A stretch of 64,000 nt of DNA from Pseudomonas fluorescens (GCF_902497875.1 NZ_CABVHY010000033.1:1-64000), one strand, 5' to 3'; numbered from the stretch's first letter, positions 41,474 through 50,164 are shown. The notes: generated from the sequence alone by a model not told the origin. Numbers and translations: made by a program.

Positions 41474-44347
41474 TTACCTCCTGCCGGATTGACTGTTCAA
41501 CTGTTGCAGTAGCTGCAGGATCTGCATCAGCACGGCGCTCTCCGAACCCGACTGCCGCCCCGGACCGGCCACCAGGACGCTCTGCAGCGGTTGCAACAGC
41601 ACCGCGACTTTGGCGTTGTCGTTGCAATCGAGCTTGGGATGCTGACGGGCTTGCGCGCCGAAATCGCCAACCACCCGCTGGGTGAACTGCTCATGGGTGA
41701 TCTGACTACCCTCGTCGAGCACGCGGGTAGCGCGCAGGGTGAACTCGCCATGGCCGTCGCTTTCCCACGCCACTTCATCATCCTGGCAGGCGGCGAACTT
41801 GATGTCGCGCATGCCCTGCGCCCCGCCACTGTCCATGGCCCGCGAGACGCCGCCGCGGGCTTGGCGAAAGAGCGCGTGGGCGCGGTTGATTTCCTCGCTA
41901 GGCGGCACGAAACGCTTGCGAGCGTCTCGGCCCAATGGGCGCTGATTGACGCCACCGACCGCAAACCGCGTATTGCTGCCTGAATGGCAGCAGTCCATGA
42001 AGCAGGTGAGGTTCACTCCGTCCGGCAAGCGGGCGAAGATCTCGGCGATGTCATCGTCGATGTACAGCGCGCCCGTGGCAAAGTCCAACGGACACAGCGC
42101 TTCGTCATTGGCATCGTCTTCGTCGCCATTGAGGTCGGTGACAAAGGTCCCGTGGCCGGAGTACTGGAGGACGATCACATCCCCGGCCCGCGAGTCAGTA
42201 ACCATCTCGCGAATACTTCGGTCGATCGCCTCGCGGGTGGCCTGGCCGTTGAGCAGCATCTGGATGGAAAAGCCGCGCTTGCTCAGAGATTGCGCCCACA
42301 TCTGCGCATCGGCGACACAGCCGGCAAGCCGATGTTCCGGTTCAGGGTAATCATTGATCCCGATGCACAGCGCCATGCGCCGGCCACCTGCCGCCACCGC
42401 AGACGCGCCAACGGCCTGGAGCGAAACCGCAGTCGGCGACGCCGGGTAGCGCGTCGGCGGGGCAATCGAGGCGTTCTGACGCCACTGCTCAAAGCCCTCG
42501 GGCCAATCGACCTCCTCGGTCCATGCCCGAGCCCGGGACAGCGCTTTGGCCCGCGGATAGGGGTTGATCCTGCCGGCATCCGGCAGGTCAAGAATGCGCA
42601 GCAAGGCGCTGTTCATGGTCACCGGGTCATCATCGAAGCCGCCATGGGAGGTGGACTGGCTGGCCGAGAGCCCGGTGTCGGATGCTGACTGCGACCAGAT
42701 GACTTCTCCCGGCCCGCTGTTCTTGCCGTCGAGATTGAACAGCTGCTTGAGCACAGGATCCGCGCGCAGGCTCTCTTCGAGCCCGAGAATCGGTGTGCCG
42801 CGCTTTTCTTCCAATGCATAAAAAATCAGATAGAGCAGCGACTTGCGATATACCCCGGCGCAGTCGTCCGCCTTCTCGAAGAGTTTTTTCATGGTAAAGA
42901 TCGTGATCTTCTCGGCCACCTCACCCTTGTGCAACAGTTCCAGCAGGTGCTGCTTGAAGGTGTCGACCCGCACCGCGGGTGCGAGAAATTGCAGGGTGGC
43001 TAATTTCGGTACTCTGAGATGGTGCGCGGCGGTCAGGAAATGACAATGAAAAATCGCCCCGGCACTGTGGCCCATCCCATGCAGTTCGACACTTTCGGGA
43101 TGGGCGTCACAAAATTGCTTGAGCTTGCCGGCGACGTACCAGGCCCCGCCATCGACCGGGTCAGCTGCCCGTTCGGCGCTGTACTTCATCCCGCCCCAGA
43201 TGCTCTCCCCACCCAGGGATCGCGCCGCACCTTCGATCAGCAGGTCCGAACTGTAGTCGGCCAGGTCCCGAGCCGCCCCCGGCCAGGCGCGCTTGAGCAG
43301 GCTGCCGATAGTCTCGAAAAAGCCGGTCCGCCAGATGAAGAAGATCGGATAGATTCCATTGCTCAGCCACCACGCCAAATGTTTCTGGGCAATTTCCAGG
43401 CCGGCGGACTGCGAAATCAACCCGCCGTGGGCATAGAGCAACACGCGCAGCTTGCGATTCTCCCGCTTCGCCACGGCCAGCGCCTCGATCAAATGCTCCT
43501 CGAATATCGCATCGACATCGGCCGCTGAAGTCGTGACCTCACCTTCGCTGGTGAATCGCCCCACGGTGAGGTTGACCAGGTGCGGCTGCAGCGCGGCCAG
43601 TTGGCCGGGGGTCAACCCGTGGCCGCGCGCCGTTGCGGACGGCTCTCGCGACCCATCGGTGGACCGCGCCTCGTGCTCATCGTGAGACAACTCCGCATCC
43701 GCCGGATCGATGCCCCTTGGCGTGCGCGACAGCGCGTCAATGGCATCGCGCAGGACATTAGCCTGCTCACCGGGAAAGGGTCCCTCCGTTTCACCGAAGC
43801 CACGACCCTGGCCCTGGCCGGCTATCTGCTCGCGCAGGCTCTGCACCTCGGCAAGAATCTGCTGGTAGTCCAGGCTGTTGCCCGGGCACGACTTGCTCGA
43901 CATCGAACTATGAAAGCGCAGGCTTTCCAGCGTCAGGTCGAATTTCTCCTGAACCAGGGCCACCACCCGCAATGCCGAATCACGTTGCTGACCATCAAAG
44001 GGGTCGCGGCCCTGGTCGAAATCACCGACCATCTCGAACATGAACGGGCCGAACGAGGCATTGCCGTTATGCCCCGCCGCGCTCGCCGGTGGCTGGTTCC
44101 AGTTGCGCCCCAGCCAGATGAAGCCTTCGGGATCAATGGTGATGTGCTGGGCAATATCACTCCAGCCATTGGTCTGGGTGTGAAACCGCCACATGCCGAC
44201 GATCGTTTCATGCCCTTTGAAGTCCCGTCGGCTCGGTCGCCAGGTGTGATGCATGTGCACGGCATTGATTTTGCGACTGAAGGGGTATTGAGCAAGCAGC
44301 TGCGTGAACTGCTCCAGGCTGAGCCTGATAAAGGTGGGCGTCGACAT
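41474..44347 (-). CDS. Amidase - alpha/beta-hydrolase - caspase fusion protein, 957 aa
   Basis: The start chosen is ATG at 44347 (MSTPTFIRLSLEQ), with AGAGG upstream. Residues 1-175 look like an Amidase_2/PGRP domain: HMHHTW (His33/His34), a core NGWSDIAQHITIDPEG, then FHSSMSSKSCPG (His146 and Cys154). Residues 295-470 resemble an alpha/beta hydrolase: LLYAHGG (oxyanion motif) and GMGHSAGA with Ser428 as nucleophile. Residues 658-900 are a caspase (peptidase C14) p20-like unit: ALCIGINDYP, SGHGT (His732), FMDCCHSG (Cys787). No signal peptide is seen. The gene is followed by the metallopeptidase with an overlapping ribosome site. Confidence 0.88.
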   Translation of the reverse strand: MSTPTFIRLSLEQFTQLLAQYPFSRKINAVHMHHTWRPSRRDFKGHETIVGMWRFHTQTNGWSDIAQHITIDPEGFIWLGRNWNQPPASAAGHNGNASFGPFMFEMVGDFDQGRDPFDGQQRDSALRVVALVQEKFDLTLESLRFHSSMSSKSCPGNSLDYQQILAEVQSLREQIAGQGQGRGFGETEGPFPGEQANVLRDAIDALSRTPRGIDPADAELSHDEHEARSTDGSREPSATARGHGLTPGQLAALQPHLVNLTVGRFTSEGEVTTSAADVDAIFEEHLIEALAVAKRENRKLRVLLYAHGGLISQSAGLEIAQKHLAWWLSNGIYPIFFIWRTGFFETIGSLLKRAWPGAARDLADYSSDLLIEGAARSLGGESIWGGMKYSAERAADPVDGGAWYVAGKLKQFCDAHPESVELHGMGHSAGAIFHCHFLTAAHHLRVPKLATLQFLAPAVRVDTFKQHLLELLHKGEVAEKITIFTMKKLFEKADDCAGVYRKSLLYLIFYALEEKRGTPILGLEESLRADPVLKQLFNLDGKNSGPGEVIWSQSASDTGLSASQSTSHGGFDDDPVTMNSALLRILDLPDAGRINPYPRAKALSRARAWTEEVDWPEGFEQWRQNASIAPPTRYPASPTAVSLQAVGASAVAAGGRRMALCIGINDYPEPEHRLAGCVADAQMWAQSLSKRGFSIQMLLNGQATREAIDRSIREMVTDSRAGDVIVLQYSGHGTFVTDLNGDEDDANDEALCPLDFATGALYIDDDIAEIFARLPDGVNLTCFMDCCHSGSNTRFAVGGVNQRPLGRDARKRFVPPSEEINRAHALFRQARGGVSRAMDSGGAQGMRDIKFAACQDDEVAWESDGHGEFTLRATRVLDEGSQITHEQFTQRVVGDFGAQARQHPKLDCNDNAKVAVLLQPLQSVLVAGPGRQSGSESAVLMQILQLLQQLNSQSGRR

Positions 44348-44553
44348 GCTGGAAAACCTCTGAGACAAGGTTACTCGAGAAGACACTGAAGGAAACTTTA
44401 GGTGGGAATGGCACTTTGTCCATTTATAACCAGGCGGGCCGGTCAATGGCGGGCGGTCTGTAGCTGGCAAAGTCCCGAACTGCCCCAAAACAAACCACCG
44501 CCAAACTCGCATCGCACCTTTCTGGTTCAATTCGCCGCACTGGTCATGCCCCA

Positions 44554-44655
44554 CTGTAGGAGCGAGCTTGCTCGCGATAGACGTTAACGATAACGCGTGT
44601 TTTCTGAATCAACGCGCCGCCCTTGAATCCATCGCGAGCAAGCTCGCTCCTACAG
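44554..44655. repeat. REPIN, GCGAGC-type, 102 bp
   Basis: CTGTAGGAGCGAGCTTGCTCGCGAT and ATCGCGAGCAAGCTCGCTCCTACAG face each other across a 53-bp spacer (GTTAACGATAACGCGTGTTTTCTG...). The same unit, inverted, lies at 61034-61136. Confidence 0.9.
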
Positions 44656-44673
44656 GGGGTGGGTGCAGCCTCC

Positions 44674-44702
44674 AAAAGATCGCAGCCTGCGGCAGCTCCT
44701 AC
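44674..44702. repeat. Single REP palindrome (AGCTGCCG type)
   Basis: AAAAGATCGCAGCCTGCGGC-AGCTCCTAC is one half of the REPIN type seen at 30139-30454 and 57001-57105. It stands about 50 bp upstream of the sigma-54-type promoter. Confidence 0.75.
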
Positions 44703-44754
44703 ACGGGGATTGCGTGCATCCGTTGTTTCATGGGAGAGCCGGCTCGACTGAAGC

Positions 44755-44770
44755 TGGCATGGAATGTGCT
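44755..44770 (+). promoter_or_regulatory. Sigma-54-type promoter of nirBD
   Basis: TGGCAT (44755-44760) followed by GTGC (44766-44769) gives the GG and GC dinucleotides exactly ten bases apart, as required at -24/-12, and differs from TGGCAC-N5-TTGC at two positions only. It predicts a transcript starting near 44781, 200 bases ahead of the nirB start. Nitrogen control through NtrC would fit a nitrite-assimilation operon. Confidence 0.65.
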
Positions 44771-44792
44771 CTACACCTTGTATACCTCCCGA

Positions 44793-44844
44793 GTGGTCAC
44801 TGCTGACCACCGGCCTGCAAAGGCCCGGGACGGGTGAACCGGGC
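44793..44844 (+). promoter_or_regulatory. Candidate ANTAR (NasT-type) RNA target: paired hairpins in the nirB leader
   Basis: The first hairpin has a 6-bp stem (GTGGTC/GACCAC) and a six-base loop ACTGCT with A at position 1 and G at position 4, the pattern known for RNA bound by ANTAR proteins. A second 6-bp stem (GCCCGG 44823-44828, CCGGGC 44839-44844) has a ten-base loop containing ACGGGT. They lie between the predicted start site and the terminator at 44897-44934. Confidence 0.5.
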
Positions 44845-44896
44845 AACGTGGCCGCGGCTTTCACCCCATCACACACGAATGAATACCAGGCAAAGG

Positions 44897-44934
44897 CGCC
44901 TGGAGCTGCTAGTCGGCTCCAGGCGTTTTTTTTT
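44897..44934 (+). terminator. Intrinsic terminator in the nirB leader
   Basis: CGCCTGGAGC and GCTCCAGGCG form a perfect 10-bp stem with a 9-nt loop, followed directly by nine T. It sits 47 bp upstream of nirB and in the same direction, with no gene between it and the promoter, so it must be read through for nirB expression. Confidence 0.85.
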
Positions 44935-44981
44935 GGTTTTTTTGGCCATGCCAAGGCAGCGGCTTCGACTGAGGAAAGGCA

Positions 44982-47540
44982 ATGAACGCTATCGTCACCC
45001 CGATCAAGAGCGAAACATTGGTTGTCATCGGCAACGGCATGGTCGGTCATCATTGCGTCGAGCAACTGATCGAGCACGGCGCCCTCGCCCACTATCACGT
45101 ACATGTGTTCGGTGAGGAGCGCCAGCGTGCCTACGACCGCGTGCACCTCTCAGAGTACTTCGGCGGCCGCGATGCCGAGTCCCTGGCCCTTGGCGAGGCC
45201 GATCTGTACGCCCGCCACGGCGTGCACCTGCACCTCGGGGTGCAGGTCCTGGAAATCGACCGCGAGCGCAAAGAAGTGGTCACCAGTGCCGGACGCCAGG
45301 CTTACGACCGCCTGGTGCTGGCCACCGGATCCTATCCGTTCGTGCCGCCGATCCCCGGTGCCGAAGGCCGTTCGCGTCTGGTCTACCGGACCCTGGACGA
45401 CCTCGACGCAATTCGCGAGGCGGCCGCCAATGCCCACCGTGGCGTGGTGGTCGGCGGAGGCTTGCTCGGCCTTGAAGCCGCCAATGCGTTGAAATCCCTG
45501 GGGCTGCAAGCCCATGTCGTCGAATTCGCCCCACAGCTGATGCCGGTGCAACTGGACGCCTTGGGCGGTGAAGCGCTGAAAGCGCGAATCGAGGCCCTGG
45601 GGGTCGGCGTGCATCTGTCACGGGCGACCAAGGAAATCGTCTCCGGTGAAGACTATGCCTACCGCATGAACTTCAACGATGGCGAGTTCCTGGAAACCGA
45701 CCTGATCGTGTTCTCCGCCGGCATCCGCCCACAGGATGCACTCGGCCGCAGCGCCGGGCTGGAAGTGGCCGCTCGCGGCGGGCTGGTGGTCGACAACCAT
45801 TGCCGCACCAGCGACCCCGAGATCTTCGCCATCGGCGAGTGCGCGTCCTGGAACGGCAGTATCTTCGGCCTGGTCGCGCCGGGCTACAGCATGGCGCGCA
45901 ACGTCGCAGCGCTATTGGCTGGTCAACACTACGAACCCTTTACCGGCGCCGACATGTCGACCAAGCTCAAGCTGCTGGGGGTTGATGTCGGTTCGATCGG
46001 CGATGCTCACGCCGCCACGCCGGGTGCCAAGAGCTACCGGTTCATTGACGAAGCCAGCGCCAGCTATCGACGCCTGGTGGTCTCCGCCGACGGCAAGCAC
46101 GTACTCGGCGCGGTGCTGATCGGCGACAACAGTTACTACGATACCCTGCTGCAGTACGCGCAGAATGGCATCGCGCTGCCCAAGGATCCGTCGAGCCTGA
46201 TCCTGCCACTGTCGGACGGCGCGCCGACACTCGGCGCCGATGCGCTACCGGACAGCGCGACCCTCTGCTCCTGCCACAACGTCAGCAAGGGCGCGGTGTG
46301 CTGCGCGATCGACGCCGGCTGCACCGACCTCGGCGAGCTCAAGGGCAAGACCAAGGCCGGCACCGGCTGCGGTGGTTGCAGCGCGCTGCTCAAGCAGGTC
46401 TTCGAACACGAACTCAGCGCCCGTGGCGTCGCTGTCGACAAGAGCCTGTGCGAACACTTTGCCCATACCCGTCAGGAGCTCTATGCCCTGGTGCGGGTGG
46501 AAGGAATCATCAGCTTCGACGAACTGCTGGCCAGGCACGGCCGCGGTCACACTGGCTGCGATATCTGCAAACCCGCGGTGGGCTCGATTCTCGCCTCGTG
46601 CTGGAACCAGCCGATCATGGATCCGGCGCTGGTGTCGCTGCAAGACACCAACGACACCTTCATGGCCAACATGCAGAAAAACGGCACCTACTCGATCATC
46701 CCGCGCATTGCCGCCGGCGAAATCACCCCGGACAAGCTGATCGCCCTCGGCGCCGTGGCGAAGAAATACGACCTCTACACCAAGATCACCGGCGGCCAGC
46801 GCATCGATCTGTTCGGCGCCCAGCTGCATGAACTGCCGGATATCTGGGGCGAGCTGGTCGAGGCCGGCTTCGAGACCGGCCACGGCTACGGCAAGTCGTT
46901 GCGCACGGTGAAATCCTGCGTCGGCAGCACCTGGTGCCGCTACGGCGTGCAAGACAGCGTGGGCATGGCGCTGCTGCTGGAGAACCGCTACAAGGGCTTG
47001 CGCGCGCCGCATAAATTCAAGCTGGCGGTGTCCGGTTGCACCCGTGAATGCGCCGAAGCGCAGAGCAAGGACATCGGCGTGATCGCCACCGAGAAAGGCT
47101 GGAATCTGTATGTCTGCGGCAACGGCGGCATGCGCCCGCGTCACGCCGAGCTGCTGGCCACCGATCTGGATGATGCAACCCTGCTGCGCTACGTCGACCG
47201 CTTCCTGATGTTCTACATCCGCACCGCCGACAAACTGCAGCGCACCTCGGTCTGGCGCGAAAGCCTGGAAGGCGGCCTGGACTACCTCAAGGAAGTCATC
47301 ATCGACGACAGCCTGGGCCTGGCCGCCGAGCTGGAGTCGCAGATGCAGCTGGTGGTCGACCGCTATGAATGCGAATGGGCCAACGCCATCAACGACCCGG
47401 AAAAGCTCAAGCGCTTCCGTACGTTCGTCAACGACAAGCGTGGCGACCCGGACATCCATTTCGTCAAGGAGCGCGGCCAGCGCCGGCCCGTACACGCCAG
47501 CGAACTCCACTTGATTCCCGTAACCGAGGAGGTGCTCTGA
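44982..47540 (+). CDS. nirB: NADH-dependent assimilatory nitrite reductase, large subunit, 852 aa
   Basis: The protein has FAD and NADH Rossmann domains (VVIGNGMVGHHCVEQL at about 13-28; GVVVGGGLLGLEAANAL at about 153-169), a BFD-like [2Fe-2S] region with CSCHNVSKG and GTGCGGC, and the nitrite/sulfite reductase domain whose SCVGSTWCRYG and SGCTRECAE (about 646-690) hold the siroheme-[4Fe-4S] cysteines. It reduces nitrite to ammonium in the cytoplasm. The start has GAGGAAAGG upstream and overlaps the nirD start by one base. Its leader is described separately. Confidence 0.96.
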   Translation: MNAIVTPIKSETLVVIGNGMVGHHCVEQLIEHGALAHYHVHVFGEERQRAYDRVHLSEYFGGRDAESLALGEADLYARHGVHLHLGVQVLEIDRERKEVVTSAGRQAYDRLVLATGSYPFVPPIPGAEGRSRLVYRTLDDLDAIREAAANAHRGVVVGGGLLGLEAANALKSLGLQAHVVEFAPQLMPVQLDALGGEALKARIEALGVGVHLSRATKEIVSGEDYAYRMNFNDGEFLETDLIVFSAGIRPQDALGRSAGLEVAARGGLVVDNHCRTSDPEIFAIGECASWNGSIFGLVAPGYSMARNVAALLAGQHYEPFTGADMSTKLKLLGVDVGSIGDAHAATPGAKSYRFIDEASASYRRLVVSADGKHVLGAVLIGDNSYYDTLLQYAQNGIALPKDPSSLILPLSDGAPTLGADALPDSATLCSCHNVSKGAVCCAIDAGCTDLGELKGKTKAGTGCGGCSALLKQVFEHELSARGVAVDKSLCEHFAHTRQELYALVRVEGIISFDELLARHGRGHTGCDICKPAVGSILASCWNQPIMDPALVSLQDTNDTFMANMQKNGTYSIIPRIAAGEITPDKLIALGAVAKKYDLYTKITGGQRIDLFGAQLHELPDIWGELVEAGFETGHGYGKSLRTVKSCVGSTWCRYGVQDSVGMALLLENRYKGLRAPHKFKLAVSGCTRECAEAQSKDIGVIATEKGWNLYVCGNGGMRPRHAELLATDLDDATLLRYVDRFLMFYIRTADKLQRTSVWRESLEGGLDYLKEVIIDDSLGLAAELESQMQLVVDRYECEWANAINDPEKLKRFRTFVNDKRGDPDIHFVKERGQRRPVHASELHLIPVTEEVL

Positions 47541-47935
47541 TGAGCCAGTCAAACGTCGTCCGTATCGAGCCGCAACGCGCCAATCAACATCCTGCGCTGT
47601 GGCAGGCGCTGTGCAGCCTTCAGGACCTGGTGGCCAACTCCGGCGTCGTCGCCTTGCATGAGGGCACCCAGGTGGCGCTGTTTCACCTGCCTGACACGCA
47701 AGGCAAGACCCTCTACGCCATCGACAACCGCGACCCGAAATCCGGTGCCAATGTCATTGGCCGGGGCATCGTCGGTAGCCTCAAGGGCGAACTGGTGATT
47801 GCCTCGCCGCTGTACAAGCAGCACTTTCGCCTCGAAGACGGTCGTTGCCTGGAGTATCCGGAGCAATGCCTGCGAGTCTGGCCGGTGCGGCTGAACGGCG
47901 ATGTGGTGGAGATTGGCGTGAGTAGCGCGGGTTAA
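47540..47935 (+). CDS. nirD: NirD, small subunit of nitrite reductase, 131 aa
   Basis: A 131-residue Rieske-fold protein that starts with ATG overlapping the nirB stop. The two Cys-His ligand boxes of true Rieske proteins are missing (the matching region is AIDNRDPKSGANVIGRG, then SPLYKQHFRLEDG), as is normal for NirD, which keeps the fold but no cluster. It forms the complex with NirB. The spacing and orientation show one nirBD operon. Confidence 0.93.
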   Translation: MSQSNVVRIEPQRANQHPALWQALCSLQDLVANSGVVALHEGTQVALFHLPDTQGKTLYAIDNRDPKSGANVIGRGIVGSLKGELVIASPLYKQHFRLEDGRCLEYPEQCLRVWPVRLNGDVVEIGVSSAG

Positions 47936-47979
47936 CTGTCCGCTCTGTCACCCTCGTTAACAGCACTGGAGAGACCCCG

Positions 47980-48465
47980 ATGAAAAGCGTTGCGCAACTC
48001 CTGAAGTTAAAGGCCCGGCAAAACCAGCAAGTGCACACTATCGGCTCCGAGCAAATGGTGCTGGAAGCGCTGAAGGTGATGGCGGAAAAAAATGTCGGCG
48101 CGCTACCGGTGATCGAAAACGGTCAGGTGGTCGGGGTGATCAGCGAGCGCGACTACGCCCGCAAGATCGTGCTCCAGGGCCGCTCCTCGGTCGGCACCCC
48201 CGTCAGCGCGATCATGAGCGCACCGGTGGTGACGGTGGATTCCAGCCAAAGCATCGAGCAGTGCATGGGCGTCATGACCGACAGCCACCTGCGCCACTTG
48301 CCGGTGGTGGAGAACGATCAGCTGCTCGGCCTGCTGTCCATTGGCGACCTGGTCAAGGAAGCCATCGTCGAACAGGCCGATCTGATCCGTCAGTTCGAAC
48401 AGTATATTCGCGGCGAATGGACCGACCTTTCCATCGAGCATCACAGCTCCGGGGCGCGAACCTGA
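47980..48465 (+). CDS. Twin CBS-domain protein, 161 aa
   Basis: Two CBS modules make up the whole protein: MVLEALKVMAEKNVGALPVI with GVISERDYARKIVLQGR, and SIEQCMGVMTDSHLRHLPVV with GLLSIGDLVKEAI. Proteins of this size usually bind adenosine nucleotides and act as small regulatory modules. It is 44 bp after nirD with its own ribosome site (GGAGAG) and may be read with nirBD or alone. No catalytic domain is attached, and no membrane segment or signal is visible. Confidence 0.92.
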   Translation: MKSVAQLLKLKARQNQQVHTIGSEQMVLEALKVMAEKNVGALPVIENGQVVGVISERDYARKIVLQGRSSVGTPVSAIMSAPVVTVDSSQSIEQCMGVMTDSHLRHLPVVENDQLLGLLSIGDLVKEAIVEQADLIRQFEQYIRGEWTDLSIEHHSSGART

Positions 48466-48483
48466 GCGGCATCGTCGGCCCAT

Positions 48484-49440
48484 TCAAAGGTCGAAGCGAT
48501 CAATCGCCCTGCGCCGCTCGTTTTCATCCCGAACATCGTAATTCGCGGTGGTCTGGATGTTGGTGTGATGGGCGAGCTTTTGCGCGATCGACAAGTCGTG
48601 CTCCTCGATCACTCGGGTGATGAATGAACGGCGAAAATCATGCGGCATGATTTTCACCCCGACCTGGGTGCCGCGTTGCCGGGCGATGTAATAGATCGCG
48701 TGTTTGGTAATGCGCTCACGGGTGATGTGACTGCCGCGGCGAATCCGGTTGAACAGAAACGGATCGTCTTCCTGCCCTTCGATCAACTGCGAGCGGCGGA
48801 ACTCCAGCCACGCATCGAGCTTGGCGAAGGCCCAGCTCGGGGCGTATTTGATCAGCTCCTTGTTGCCTTTGGCGGTGACTCGCAAGCTGCGCTCATTGAA
48901 GTCGATCTGCTTGAGCTCCAGGTTCACCGACTCGGATTTGCGCATGCCCGAGCCATACAGAATCGCAATCACCGCAGCGTCCCGCAGCCCCTGCGGGCGT
49001 GGGTCAGCGGCGCAGACCGCCATCAGGTCCTGGATCAGCGTGCGCTTGAGATTGCGGCCCTGGGACAGGCGTGTGCCGGCGATGGGTTTGACCGAACGCA
49101 TTTTCAACAGATGGTCCTGGGTGATCAGGCTCAGGCGCCACGCTTCGTTCATCACCCCGCGCACGGCATTGACATACAACGACGAGGTGTTGGGTGCATA
49201 GCCATCGGTACGCAAGGCCGCGACCAGTGCGATGACGTCGCCAGGTTGCAGCTCATGCCAGGGGATTTCTTCGATATTGACCTCGTCGAAACCCAGCCGG
49301 TCCGCGGCATCCTGCAGCACGTAGCGCATGGTCAGCCGGCTGGAAGGCGCCAGACGAGCCAGATAGAGCGTCAGCGGATTAGCGTTACCTTTTGCGGCGC
49401 TTGAGGTACTCGGTAATTCGGTATCGGGTAGATCAATCAA
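48484..49440 (-). CDS. Tyrosine recombinase/integrase, orphan, 318 aa
   Basis: The catalytic set of the phage-integrase/Xer family is complete: Arg167 (GSGMRKSE), Lys191 (AKGNKE), His267 and Arg270 (PHDFRRSF), His291 (LAHHTN) and the nucleophile Tyr301 (TTANYDVRD). The N-terminal core-binding domain (about 20-115) is helical and SAM-like. There is no adjacent phage, plasmid or cassette gene, so this is an isolated recombinase on the strand opposite to nirBD. A nested inverted repeat (49466-49494) lies 26-54 bp ahead of its start. Confidence 0.92.
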   Translation of the reverse strand: MIDLPDTELPSTSSAAKGNANPLTLYLARLAPSSRLTMRYVLQDAADRLGFDEVNIEEIPWHELQPGDVIALVAALRTDGYAPNTSSLYVNAVRGVMNEAWRLSLITQDHLLKMRSVKPIAGTRLSQGRNLKRTLIQDLMAVCAADPRPQGLRDAAVIAILYGSGMRKSESVNLELKQIDFNERSLRVTAKGNKELIKYAPSWAFAKLDAWLEFRRSQLIEGQEDDPFLFNRIRRGSHITRERITKHAIYYIARQRGTQVGVKIMPHDFRRSFITRVIEEHDLSIAQKLAHHTNIQTTANYDVRDENERRRAIDRFDL

Positions 49441-49465
49441 ACTGAACAGGCCTTAAATGAAAATG

Positions 49466-49494
49466 GCTCAACCTAATAGCTCACTAGTTGAGCT
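49466..49494. repeat. Nested inverted repeat upstream of the recombinase gene
   Basis: GCTCAAC-N14-GTTGAGC encloses AGCTCA-CTAGT-TGAGCT, giving several copies of GCTCA in both orientations. It lies before the recombinase start and resembles a recombinase core site or an operator. The remaining gene-free stretch up to 49787 shows nothing else. Confidence 0.5.
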
Positions 49495-49787
49495 GTCCTA
49501 ATGCAAAGAAGGTTTTTTCTCTGGGGAAAGTCGGTGCAACGCAGACCCTGAACCTTAGCTGCCTGGCTCTCGGATATACAGCCTTTTGCCCGGTTTTTTC
49601 CTGTTTTCCGACCATTGCCCAAGTTCAAAGCCGTGTTCTTGAACCTTCCCCTCTCTCGCAGAAAGAGCCTACACATAAATCGGTAACCATCACCTATGAG
49701 CGCCCCTCGAGCGGCTCATAATCAATCGGTAAAATCGACTTACAGAAAAGTTAATGCGTTTCTTGCCAAACTACCCTTGGTGCCTCC

Positions 49788-50135
49788 ATGCCCGAAGATG
49801 CCCCCCTCAGTGCCCAGCCTGCCCGATCGTTGCGCGAAGGCATCGACCCTCTTGCCTCACAGGCTCTGCTCTACGGCGAACCGCCGCTGCCCTTGCCACA
49901 ACTGAACACACTGAGAGCGTTGCGCAATGCCCTGGTAGCGCTCAAGGGGCCGCTGGCGGAAAATCCGCGGTTGCGCGAGCGTATTGAATGGGGGCTTTTC
50001 AACAACGAGACTTATGATCGGATGCTGGGCAAAGTGGTCTGTCGGCCCCTCGACTTTCACCGGCAATGGGCACCTGAACACGCCGTCAGGAAGCGGCCTT
50101 CAGAACCACTCCCAACGCCGGGTCGAATACCTTGA
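49788..50135 (+). CDS. Hypothetical protein, 115 aa
   Basis: Codon use is coding-like (G or C in most third positions) from ATG at 49788 to about 50090. The product is proline- and leucine-rich, acidic at its start and basic towards the end (LREGIDPLASQALLYGEPP, LFNNETYDRMLGKVVCRPLD). It has no signal peptide or membrane segment, and I do not recognise a family. The ribosome site is weak. It converges on ligD, whose stop is 30 bp away. Confidence 0.5.
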   Translation: MPEDAPLSAQPARSLREGIDPLASQALLYGEPPLPLPQLNTLRALRNALVALKGPLAENPRLRERIEWGLFNNETYDRMLGKVVCRPLDFHRQWAPEHAVRKRPSEPLPTPGRIP

Positions 50136-50164
50136 CCAGAAGTCTGCGATGCGGTCTTTAATGT

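Noticed and set aside
44082..44554. Longer start for the caspase fusion at 44554
   Set aside because: The extra 69 residues have no family pattern or ribosome site, and the amidase-like domain begins right after the ATG at 44347.
47540..47935. NirD as a cluster-bearing Rieske protein
   Set aside because: The Cys-x-His and Cys-x-x-His ligand boxes are absent, as expected for NirD. The true Rieske protein in the window is at 13532-13849.
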